From: Deferribacteraceae bacterium UBA6799
GTDB taxonomy: Bacteria > Chrysiogenota > Deferribacteres > Deferribacterales > Geovibrionaceae
Assembly: GCA_002452335.1 (NCBI GenBank)
Contig: DKFJ01000010.1
Coordinates: forward strand, 449,559-513,558
Length of the DNA stretch: 64,000 nt
Reading direction: 5' to 3'
How positions within the stretch are numbered: the first letter of the stretch is position 1; each line of letters begins with the position of its first letter. Shown one piece after another: positions 26,667-34,267 of this stretch. Below the pieces are notes generated by a model. It was given only the letters and a program-made list of their open reading frames with translations. It had not been told where the DNA came from and ran no database searches. The position numbers and the translations under genes are program-made.

Positions 26667-27597
26667 ATCCCCCTTTGTTGCTGCCTATGCCGAGTATGTA
26701 AAGGGCCGCCATTCTCACGGCAACACCGTTGGAAACCTGTTTCAGAACGCCTGACTGGTCGCTGTCGGCAACATTGCTCATCAGCTCCACTCCACGGTTT
26801 ATGGGACCGGGGTGCATGACCAGAGCGTCTTTTTTAGCCAGAGCCAGCTTGTCTTTGGTCAGCCCGAAGAATTTTGCGTATTCTTTGGTAGACGGGACAA
26901 GGAGCTTGCCCTGACGCTCCCTCTGGATGCGGAGCATGATGATGACGTCTGCGCCCTCAACGGCCTCCTGCATGTTTTTGCACACACGGCATCCGAAGAC
27001 CTCGTGGTGTTTGGGTATCATAGTGGATGGTCCGAACAGCCTGAGGTTGATCCCCAGTCTGGGCATTGCCCATATGTCTGAGCGTGCTACACGGCTGTGT
27101 GTGATGTCGCCGATGATCGCCACTTCCAAACCGTTAAGGTCGCCCTTTGCCTGACGTATGGTCAGCATATCCAGAAGAGCCTGTGTGGGGTGCTCGTTGA
27201 GTCCGTCTCCGGCGTTTACAACGTGAACATCGGTGTTCTCGGCTATATATTTTACTGAGCCTGAAAATTGGTGGCGCACAACAAAAATATCGGGACGCAT
27301 AGCTTCCATGTTGTGTACTGTGTCGAGCAGCGTCTCGCCTTTTGTCGTGCTGCTGGCAGAAGCCGTGAAATTTATAGTATCGGCAGACAGACGTTTTCCG
27401 GCTATCTCGAAAGATGTTCTTGTTCTGGTGGAGGGCTCAAAGAAAAGGTTTATAACTGTTTTCCCCTTAAGTGTGGGTACTTTTTTAACGTCCCTTTCGT
27501 TGATTTCGGTAAATTTCTGGGCTGTGTCCAGCAGATAGAGGATCTCCTCTTTTGTCAGATCCTTCATCCCCAAAAGATCTTTGCGTTTGTAAGCCAT
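26647..27597 (-). CDS. pyrB: Aspartate carbamoyltransferase catalytic subunit
   Basis: Committed step of pyrimidine synthesis. FEPSTRTRTSFE (about residues 53-64) is the carbamoyl-phosphate site, HPTQALLDM and MHPGPINRGVEL are present. 316 aa. No pyrI regulatory subunit is in the window, and fused or associated dihydroorotase pairs are common for this type. It is 16 bases after pyrR and upstream of pyrC with overlap. Confidence 0.97.
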   Translation of the reverse strand: MAYKRKDLLGMKDLTKEEILYLLDTAQKFTEINERDVKKVPTLKGKTVINLFFEPSTRTRTSFEIAGKRLSADTINFTASASSTTKGETLLDTVHNMEAMRPDIFVVRHQFSGSVKYIAENTDVHVVNAGDGLNEHPTQALLDMLTIRQAKGDLNGLEVAIIGDITHSRVARSDIWAMPRLGINLRLFGPSTMIPKHHEVFGCRVCKNMQEAVEGADVIIMLRIQRERQGKLLVPSTKEYAKFFGLTKDKLALAKKDALVMHPGPINRGVELMSNVADSDQSGVLKQVSNGVAVRMAALYILGIGSNKGGYDENAS

Positions 27598-27613
27598 TTC
27601 GGACTCCTTTGTG

Positions 27614-28150
27614 TTATGCTGTTTTTTGTATTAATACACAATCATTTCCGGCTTGTTCTTTAAGTCGGACTTCAATTATTTCATTCAGAGATGTGGGTAC
27701 AACTTTTCCCACAAAATCGGGCTGGATGGGAAGCTCTCTGTGTCCTCTGTCTATGAGGGCGGCGAGGGAGATTTTTTTCGGTCTGCCCAGATCTATCAGT
27801 GCGTCCATAGCCGCTCTGGTGGTTCTGCCTGTGAAAACCACGTCATCCACCAGAATGATATGTCTGCCGCAAACGTCAAAGTCTATCTCAGTTCCGTGCA
27901 GAACAGGGTAGTCGTGAATGGTGGTGAGGTCGTCCCTGTACAGCGTGATATCCAGAAATCCGAGCAGAACATCTTTTCGTCCGGCTGTTTTCAGAATCTG
28001 AGCCAGCCTGGAGGCCAGATAAGCTCCGCCCCTGCGGATGCCCACAAGGCAGATGCCGTCATTTTCCTTAATGGATTCAATGATCTGCGAAACCATTCTC
28101 GTCAGAGTTCTCGATATTTCCTCTTCATTCATTATTTCTTTCTGGGTCAT
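27614..28150 (-). CDS. pyrR: PyrR: pyrimidine regulatory protein / uracil phosphoribosyltransferase
   Basis: PRTase-fold protein. In Bacillus it binds pyr mRNA leaders with UMP to promote termination and also has uracil phosphoribosyltransferase activity. The PRPP loop is VDDVVFTGRTTRAAMDAL (about residues 102-119), with LVGIRRGGAYLASRL upstream. 178 aa, normal. First gene of pyrR-pyrB-pyrC. GGAGG stands just before the ATG. The leader upstream has a terminator but no PyrR binding loop that I could recognise, so its regulatory target here is unclear. Confidence 0.94.
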   Translation of the reverse strand: MTQKEIMNEEEISRTLTRMVSQIIESIKENDGICLVGIRRGGAYLASRLAQILKTAGRKDVLLGFLDITLYRDDLTTIHDYPVLHGTEIDFDVCGRHIILVDDVVFTGRTTRAAMDALIDLGRPKKISLAALIDRGHRELPIQPDFVGKVVPTSLNEIIEVRLKEQAGNDCVLIQKTA

Positions 28151-28167
28151 ATAAGCCTCCGGTATGC

Positions 28168-28207
28168 AAAAAAAAAGCCTTTTAACCGCTAAATGCGGCT
28201 AAAAGGC
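28168..28207 (-). terminator. Attenuator hairpin in the pyrR leader
   Basis: On the minus strand, GCCTTTTAGCCGC (28207-28195), ATTTA loop, GCGGTTAAAAGGC (28189-28177) with one G-U pair, then nine U residues (28176-28168). It is 18 bases upstream of the pyrR ATG and downstream of the promoter, so it must be bypassed to express the operon. Confidence 0.85.
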
Positions 28208-28215
28208 CGTGTATT

Positions 28216-28251
28216 TCAAAAAATGTTTAATATGTTAATCCAGTATTTCAT
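28216..28251 (-). CDS. Possible 11-residue leader peptide ahead of pyrR
   Basis: ATG at 28251 reads MKYWINILNIF then TGA at 28218-28216. GGGTG lies just upstream (28260-28256). The stop is eight bases before the attenuator stem and a run of six U residues spans the end of the ORF. The arrangement mirrors the E. coli pyrBI leader, but the predicted transcription start is only about eight bases before the ATG, so translation efficiency is doubtful. Confidence 0.35.
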   Translation of the reverse strand: MKYWINILNIF

Positions 28252-28265
28252 CGTTCACCCTTGCG

Positions 28266-28295
28266 ATAATAGCCCTTTGTATTTTATCTTGTCAA
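28266..28295 (-). promoter_or_regulatory. Promoter of the pyrR-pyrB-pyrC operon
   Basis: Read on the minus strand: TTGACA (28295-28290), 18-base spacer, TATTAT (28271-28266). Consensus -35 and near-consensus -10. Expected transcription start near 28259. Confidence 0.8.
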
Positions 28296-28361
28296 CGAAA
28301 TTTGTTGATTAAAACCTTAGGATTTTATAAAATCATATATTATCAGATAAAAGGAGTTGTC

Positions 28362-28766
28362 ATGAAAGTTAATACACTTGTTCTGACTGCGGTTTTTGCT
28401 CTTATGAGCCTTATGTGGGGATGCATAGCGGCGCCTGTCGTTGTTGCCGGAGCCGCAGGCGGCGGAGCAGTATATTCCGTTACAGCGGATACAGTTACAG
28501 ATACGTTTACCATGTCTAAGGAACAGGCTTTCGAGGTTATGATAGGCATACTGAACTCTCAGGACGCCAAGATAACACTTTCCAGCATTTCTGACGGCAA
28601 GATCAACGCTCAGATCGAAAAATCTCTGGTTTATGTATCTATAGAGCAGTTCAACGCTGACAGTATAAAACTGGTTATCAACGCTAAAAAACACATTGAA
28701 TTTCTGCCTGACAAAGACACAGCCGTAAGAATATACAGACTCTTCATCAAGGAAACCACTAAATGA
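28362..28766 (+). CDS. Small putative lipoprotein, DUF3568-like
   Basis: 134 aa with an N-terminal hydrophobic signal ending LMSLMWGC, followed by APVVVAGAAGGGAVYSVTAD. The Cys after Gly could be the lipidated residue, but Met-Trp-Gly-Cys is a poor lipobox. The mature part has the pattern of DUF3568-type small lipoproteins (a conserved AxxxGGGAV turn, then an alpha/beta domain). AAGGAG precedes the ATG at 28362. Overlaps the acetyltransferase gene by four bases. Confidence 0.7.
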   Translation: MKVNTLVLTAVFALMSLMWGCIAAPVVVAGAAGGGAVYSVTADTVTDTFTMSKEQAFEVMIGILNSQDAKITLSSISDGKINAQIEKSLVYVSIEQFNADSIKLVINAKKHIEFLPDKDTAVRIYRLFIKETTK

Positions 28767-29212
28767 TAAGAAAAGCCGTTATGTCTGACGCCAAAAACAT
28801 TCAGACACTTATAAACAGCTTTGCCAAGACCGGACTGATGCTTCCGGTCAGCATCAACGAGATATATGAAAAGATATTGGAATTCACCGTGTGGGATGAG
28901 GACGGGCAGATATTAGGCTGCTGCGCCATGCATCCCACATGGGAGAATCTGGCGGAGATACGCTCTGTGGCTGTGGACAGCACCTGTTTTAAAAAGGGCA
29001 TAGGAACCGCTGTGGTGGAGAGCGCCATGCAGATGGCAAGAGACGTGGGCATCACCGATGCCTTTCTGCTGACATATCAGCCGGGGTTCTTTGCCAAACT
29101 TGGTTTTTCCGAAATAGAGAAGGAGTTTCTTCCAAAAAAGATCTGGTCGGATTGTCTGAAATGCGCCAAATTTCCAGACTGTGACGAGATCGCAATGAAA
29201 CGTACATTATGA
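28763..29212 (+). CDS. GNAT N-acetyltransferase, short ArgA-like (N-acetylglutamate synthase)
   Basis: 149-aa GNAT-fold enzyme with the acetyl-CoA loop FKKGIGTAVVESAMQ (Gxx-GxG/A region, about residues 74-88). The C-terminal LPKKIWSDCLKCAKFPDC, with three Cys, is typical of the stand-alone short N-acetylglutamate synthases of anaerobes. That would start arginine synthesis, but no arginine genes are adjacent. Start ATG overlaps the previous TGA. Confidence 0.8.
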   Translation: MIRKAVMSDAKNIQTLINSFAKTGLMLPVSINEIYEKILEFTVWDEDGQILGCCAMHPTWENLAEIRSVAVDSTCFKKGIGTAVVESAMQMARDVGITDAFLLTYQPGFFAKLGFSEIEKEFLPKKIWSDCLKCAKFPDCDEIAMKRTL

Positions 29213-30516
29213 TTGATAATTTTCGCCGTCTTATTGATAAATACAGCACATTCTATGACAATATCTCTGTGTGCGTCACGGAATCCGGATCAAAGAACAT
29301 CCTGTTGAACGGTTATGAGCTGGAGAATATCGAAGTATCTGATGATGTGTCCGTATCCGTCCGGGCTTATAAGGACGGCAGACTCATCGCCTTCGGATAT
29401 GACGGCTCAGACACTGACTTTGCCGATGACAACCTGAGAACTCATCAGAAGATCATATCGCTTCTGCCACGGGACGAGAGCAGATATATCCCAGTTTTTT
29501 CCAAGGTTACAGATTTTTTTGATATCGATGCGGAGTTCTCTTCCGTGGATACAGCCAGACTTGTCGAAACTGCGCGGGAAGCCACGGAAGCCGCCATGTC
29601 TGCCGATAAAAGAGTGAAATGTGTCAAACAGTCTGTCGTGGACGCAGTGAGACAGAAAAGAACCATGCTGTCAAAGGATTCTGTCCTCACAGAGGAGAGC
29701 ACCTATTATTCCTCCAGCGTATATCTGATAGCCGATGATAAAGGTGAGCAGGACGCATACGGGAGTGCCGATTCTGTGCAGTTAGGCTCTCTGAGATATC
29801 TGGAAGGCGCCCGTGATGCTTCTTTTAAGGCATGTGAGCTGCTGAACCCGAAAAGACTCAAAACCGCCGGATACGGTATTCTGTTCACGCCGGAGGTCAT
29901 GGCGGAGTTCATCGACCTGATTCTGGAGCTGGTGAACGCCGAAAACGTATATAAAAACATGAGCATCCTTGCTGGAAATCTTGGTGTCAAATGCGCTTCA
30001 TCTCTCAGTCTGACGGACGACCCTTTCATCAGCCATGGTACAGGTTCCGGATCTTTTGACGGGGAAGGGCAGGCGTCGCAGAAAACTATTATATTTAATA
30101 ATGGTTTGCTGAACTCTTATCTGCATAATAGCTATACGGCTAAAGCCATGAATATGATAAATACCGCTAATGCTGAGATCAACAAAAACGGCAGTGTCGG
30201 CATATCCTGCTCAAATGTAAAAATTGACGCTACAACCGATAAAAAACCTTACGATTTTATGACCGAATATGTTAAAGTCTCTGAGGTCATGGGGATGCAC
30301 ACCGCGGATGTTGTCAGCGGTGATTTTTCTGTGGGTATATCAGGAGTTTATTACAGAAACGGCGAGCCGGCGCATGCTTTCAGAGAAGCGGTGCTGTCCG
30401 GAAATCTCAAGGACATGCTGAACAGCCTGATTCATGTTTTTGACAACCATAAAACCTTCGGCGGGATAACATCCGCCGCTGCGCTTTTTGATAAAATGAC
30501 TGTGAGCGGAGAATAA
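29209..30516 (+). CDS. PmbA/TldE-family protein (modulator of TldD metalloprotease)
   Basis: 435-aa TldD/PmbA-family protein. Compared with TldD, it lacks an obvious HExxxH motif and ends with the catalytically inactive PmbA-like core (DPFISHGTGSGSFDGEGQASQK, about residues 275-292, then FNNGLLNSYLHNSYTAKAMN). TldD/PmbA heterodimers degrade small peptides such as microcins and CcdA. No tldD is nearby. The 4-base ATGA overlap with the acetyltransferase gene implies coupling. Confidence 0.85.
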   Translation: MIDNFRRLIDKYSTFYDNISVCVTESGSKNILLNGYELENIEVSDDVSVSVRAYKDGRLIAFGYDGSDTDFADDNLRTHQKIISLLPRDESRYIPVFSKVTDFFDIDAEFSSVDTARLVETAREATEAAMSADKRVKCVKQSVVDAVRQKRTMLSKDSVLTEESTYYSSSVYLIADDKGEQDAYGSADSVQLGSLRYLEGARDASFKACELLNPKRLKTAGYGILFTPEVMAEFIDLILELVNAENVYKNMSILAGNLGVKCASSLSLTDDPFISHGTGSGSFDGEGQASQKTIIFNNGLLNSYLHNSYTAKAMNMINTANAEINKNGSVGISCSNVKIDATTDKKPYDFMTEYVKVSEVMGMHTADVVSGDFSVGISGVYYRNGEPAHAFREAVLSGNLKDMLNSLIHVFDNHKTFGGITSAAALFDKMTVSGE

Positions 30517-30522
30517 CTCATT

Positions 30523-31638
30523 ATGATGATTGACGAAATATTAAGCGAAACCGAGAAACTGAACAAAGAGGTGCAGAGTTTCGCCACAGCTATGAACGAA
30601 GACGAGCTGAGAAAGAAAATAGCGAAGATAGATGAGATGTCCATGAATGACCCTGATTTCTGGAGTAAGCAGGAATCCAAGCTCGTTCTGAAAGAACAGG
30701 CTGTTCTGAAGAAGAAGCTGGAATCATGGGAAGAGCTCAAAACTCTTAAAGACGACATGGAAGTTCTTCTGGATCTCGTAAAAGAGGGCGAGGAAGGGCT
30801 GGAAGGCGATATCGATCAGGCTCTGAAGGCTTTTTCGAAGAAGGTCAGCGAGTTTGAGCTTCAGCTTGTGCTGAGCGGACCTAATGACGCCAACAACGCC
30901 ATCGTGACGATCAACTCCGGCGCCGGCGGAACAGAGGCGAGCGACTGGGCATCCATGCTCTATAGAATGTATACCCACTTTGCCGAGAATAAAGGCTATA
31001 AATGCGAGATTCTGGACTATATGGACGGTGACGAGGCTGGAATAAAAAACGCCACCATCAATATAAAAGGTCCTTTCTGTTACGGATATCTGAAGGGCGA
31101 GACAGGCGTTCACAGACTTGTGCGCATATCTCCGTTCGACTCTGCCAACAGAAGACACACATCATTTGCCGCTGTTTTTGTTATGCCTGAGATCGAGGAC
31201 GATATCGAGGTGGACATCAACGAGAGCGATCTTCAGATCGACACATACAGAGCAGGAGGAGCGGGCGGACAGCATATCAACACCACAGACTCAGCTGTGC
31301 GCATCACACACGCCCCCACCGGAATAGTCGTTACATGTCAGTCTGAAAGAAGCCAGCACAAGAACAAGGCGCACGCCATGAAGATCCTGAAATCAAGAAT
31401 ATACGAATATGAACTGGCTAAAAAGAATGAAGAGAAGCAGAAGCTGGAAAGCACCAAGACCGACATCGGCTGGGGCAACCAGATACGCTCATACGTTATG
31501 CACCCATACAAAATGGTAAAAGACCTGCGCACCAGACATGAGACCGGAAACGTGGATTCCGTGATGGACGGAAACCTGGACGGATTCATCCGCTCATTCC
31601 TTCTGCACAGTGCGGGAATTGACAATGACAAAGACTAA
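30523..31638 (+). CDS. prfB: Peptide chain release factor 2
   Basis: Recognises UAA and UGA stop codons. The SPF tripeptide is in RISPFDSANRRHTSFA and the GGQ peptidyl-hydrolysis motif in RAGGAGGQHINTTDSAVR. 371 aa in one uninterrupted frame: the programmed +1 frameshift (CUU UGA C) of many bacterial prfB genes is absent. The downstream alr start lies inside its 3' end (14-base overlap). Confidence 0.96.
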   Translation: MMIDEILSETEKLNKEVQSFATAMNEDELRKKIAKIDEMSMNDPDFWSKQESKLVLKEQAVLKKKLESWEELKTLKDDMEVLLDLVKEGEEGLEGDIDQALKAFSKKVSEFELQLVLSGPNDANNAIVTINSGAGGTEASDWASMLYRMYTHFAENKGYKCEILDYMDGDEAGIKNATINIKGPFCYGYLKGETGVHRLVRISPFDSANRRHTSFAAVFVMPEIEDDIEVDINESDLQIDTYRAGGAGGQHINTTDSAVRITHAPTGIVVTCQSERSQHKNKAHAMKILKSRIYEYELAKKNEEKQKLESTKTDIGWGNQIRSYVMHPYKMVKDLRTRHETGNVDSVMDGNLDGFIRSFLLHSAGIDNDKD

Positions 31639-32713
31639 GATCAAATCATTAAGACCTACTTACGCTGAAATAGACCTGGCCGCCTTCGGGCACAATATAG
31701 AAGCCGCCAGACAGAAGGCGGGGACTGACATCATCGCCATTGTTAAGGCGGATGGATACGGACACGGGGCGATGAAGCTCGCCGCATACGCCTATGAACA
31801 GCACAGAGTGAAGCGTTTCGGCGTTGCCACCATTCTAGAGGGGATGATACTGCGTGAATATCTGGGACCTGAACCTATGATATTCATCCTGGGCTATGTG
31901 GACGGAGATTTCTTTGACGATGTGCTGGAATATAACCTTATACTGACTATGGTGGATGAAAAATTCGCCGGATGCTTTAACAGATATCTGGGAAGCCAGA
32001 ACAGACACGCCTATGTCTCTGTCAAAATAGACACTGGCATGAACAGACTCGGTTTTTCGCCCGATATGGTCTGGGCGGATTTTTTAAACAGATATGAAAA
32101 TCTGCGCCCGATACACGTCATGAGCCACCTGTCTTCATCCGATTCAGATGTTGAGTATTCCGCATCGCAGATAGACATTTTTCACAGCTATATCAAAAGA
32201 AACAACATAACCTGTCACTCCAGCCTGTATAACTCGTCCGGCGTTTCAGGATTTGACAATAAATTTTCACTGGCCCGTCCGGGGCTGATGCTATACGGCT
32301 ATATATACGGCGAAAACAGTGTTACACTGAAAAAGGTGATGCGAATCTATTCCAAGGTCGTGCATGTCAAACAGATCAGAAAAGGCGAGGCTGTGAGCTA
32401 TAACAGACGCTTTTTCGCTCAGAAAGATATGACATACGGAGTAGTGCCGATAGGTTATGCCGACGGATACCAGAGATGCTTTACCAATATCAGTCATATG
32501 CTGGTGAACGGCGTGAAATGTCCAGTGATAGGTACAATATGTATGGATATGACCATGATAGACCTTTCAGGGGTGGACACCAACAGTGAAATGGTGGTAG
32601 AAATATTAGGTGACAACATAGGAGCGGATCAGTGGGCTGAATGGGCTGGAACCATCTCTTACGAAATGCTCTGCGGGATATCCGACAGGATACCCCGAAT
32701 ATATATAGGCTGA
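31625..32713 (+). CDS. alr: Alanine racemase
   Basis: PLP enzyme making D-alanine for peptidoglycan. The PLP lysine is in AIVKADGYGHGAMK (about residue 38), and the catalytic Tyr region follows near YGVVPIGYADGYQR. MSHLSSSD and GTICMDMTMIDLS motifs are present. ATG at 31625 is chosen; a GTG at 31610 would extend it five residues into prfB. 362 aa, standard. The gene overlaps prfB and is followed by mlaE after seven bases. Confidence 0.95.
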   Translation: MTKTKIKSLRPTYAEIDLAAFGHNIEAARQKAGTDIIAIVKADGYGHGAMKLAAYAYEQHRVKRFGVATILEGMILREYLGPEPMIFILGYVDGDFFDDVLEYNLILTMVDEKFAGCFNRYLGSQNRHAYVSVKIDTGMNRLGFSPDMVWADFLNRYENLRPIHVMSHLSSSDSDVEYSASQIDIFHSYIKRNNITCHSSLYNSSGVSGFDNKFSLARPGLMLYGYIYGENSVTLKKVMRIYSKVVHVKQIRKGEAVSYNRRFFAQKDMTYGVVPIGYADGYQRCFTNISHMLVNGVKCPVIGTICMDMTMIDLSGVDTNSEMVVEILGDNIGADQWAEWAGTISYEMLCGISDRIPRIYIG

Positions 32714-32720
32714 GGCAGTT

Positions 32721-33491
32721 TTGAATAAATTTTTATCTTTATTAGGAGCACCTTTTCTTAATTTCATAGATATTACCGGACAGATGTCCGTACTGTTCTT
32801 TACTACCCTCAGGCTGATATTCAAAAAACCTTTCAGGACCAGACTCCTTTTAAAACAGATAGAGTTTATCGGCGCTAACTCATTGTCGGTTATCGTGCTT
32901 ACAGGCAGTTTCACCGGAATGGTGTTCGCTTTTCAGAGTTATATCGGTTTTCATAAATTCGGCGCTGACCAGCTTGTGGGGACAGTTGTCGCCCTTGGTA
33001 TGGCAAGAGAGCTGGGACCCGTTCTTTCGTCCATAATGGTTGCAGCTCGTGCCGGATCAGCCATCACAGCCGAAATAGGCACCATGAAGGTGACAGAGCA
33101 GGTGGACGCTCTGAACGCTCTGGCTGTGGATCCTGTGCATTATCTGTTCGTTCCCAGAATACTTGCCGGATTTATCGTTATGCCCATGCTGAACGCCATC
33201 GCAGTTTTCTGCGGCATCGTCGGCGGAGCTGTTGTGGGTGTCAAGGTTCTCGGAATCAACAAAACACTGTATATGCAGTATATGTATACATACATAGAGC
33301 TGGACGATTTTATCAACGGTATGATCAAATCTTTCGTTTTCGGAGGTCTGGTCACACTCGTTGGATGCTATAAAGGATACATGACAAGAGGCGGAGCGGA
33401 AGGTGTGGGCAGAGCCACCACTGAGTCCGTGGTTCTGGCGTGTATTCTGATACTTGTTTTTGACTATATACTTACCGCGTTTATGTTTTAG
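32721..33491 (+). CDS. mlaE: MlaE-type phospholipid ABC transporter permease
   Basis: Inner-membrane permease of the Mla lipid-transport system. Five to six membrane helices, with FTGMVFAFQSYIGFHKFGAD and GPVLSSIMVAARAGSAITAE as family signatures. 256 aa. TTG start. It is followed eight bases later by mlaF and then mlaD, giving a minimal MlaEFD set without mlaB and mlaC. Confidence 0.94.
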   Translation: MNKFLSLLGAPFLNFIDITGQMSVLFFTTLRLIFKKPFRTRLLLKQIEFIGANSLSVIVLTGSFTGMVFAFQSYIGFHKFGADQLVGTVVALGMARELGPVLSSIMVAARAGSAITAEIGTMKVTEQVDALNALAVDPVHYLFVPRILAGFIVMPMLNAIAVFCGIVGGAVVGVKVLGINKTLYMQYMYTYIELDDFINGMIKSFVFGGLVTLVGCYKGYMTRGGAEGVGRATTESVVLACILILVFDYILTAFMF

Positions 33492-33499
33492 AGGTTTTG

Positions 33500-34255
33500 A
33501 TGGAATACGCAATAGAGTGCATCGACCTGCATAAAAGTTTTGGAAGACACCAGATACATAAGGGTATCGACCTTAAGATAGTTAAGGGCGCTATCACATA
33601 TATCATCGGTCCTTCCGGAACCGGTAAGTCAGTGCTCTTAAAACAGCTGTGCGGGCTGATGCCTCCCACTAAAGGAAGAGTGCTGGTGAACGGCAGAGAT
33701 CTGACACAGATGAAACAGTCTGAGCTGACAGAGATGCGCAAGAAATTCGGCATACTCTTTCAGAATGCCGCTCTGTTTGACTCCATGAACGTTTTCGAAA
33801 ACGTTGCTTTTCCTCTGAGAGAGCATACAAAACTGTCTAAAGGCGAAATATCTAAAATAGTATCGGAAAAGCTGAGGCTGGTGGGGCTGCGTGATGTGGA
33901 ACAGAAGATGCCTTCCGAGCTTTCCGGCGGTATGAGAAAGAGGGTCGGTCTGGCGAGGGCTATCGCGCTGGAACCCGAGATAATATTATATGACGAGCCC
34001 ACCACGGGGCTTGATCCCATCATGTGCGATGCTGTGGACAACCTGATAAACGACACACAGAAAGAGCTGGGGATCACATCTATTGTCATCTCCCACGATA
34101 TAGAGAGCACGCTGAAGATTGCTGATTATATAGCAATGCTTTATGACGGAAAGGTGGTGCTTTACGGCACTCCCGAAGAGTTCAAAACTACTGAAAACCC
34201 TTATGTGAGGCAGTTTTTCTCCGCCTCAAAAGAGGGTCCGATCAACATAATTTAA
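33500..34255 (+). CDS. mlaF: MlaF-type ATP-binding protein
   Basis: ABC ATPase driving MlaE. Walker A GPSGTGKSVLLKQL (about residues 37-50), Q-loop FQNAALFDSMNVFENVAFPL, signature LSGGMRKRVGLARA and Walker B ILYDEPTTGLDP. The Q-loop FDSMNVFENV pattern is typical for MlaF. 251 aa from ATG at 33500 (a TTG three bases upstream is possible). Between mlaE and mlaD. Confidence 0.95.
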   Translation: MEYAIECIDLHKSFGRHQIHKGIDLKIVKGAITYIIGPSGTGKSVLLKQLCGLMPPTKGRVLVNGRDLTQMKQSELTEMRKKFGILFQNAALFDSMNVFENVAFPLREHTKLSKGEISKIVSEKLRLVGLRDVEQKMPSELSGGMRKRVGLARAIALEPEIILYDEPTTGLDPIMCDAVDNLINDTQKELGITSIVISHDIESTLKIADYIAMLYDGKVVLYGTPEEFKTTENPYVRQFFSASKEGPINII

Positions 34256-34267
34256 CCGGAGCGTTTT

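Noticed and set aside
28208..28260. PyrR-binding loop in the pyr leader
   Set aside because: No sequence resembling the Bacillus PyrR binding loop was found.
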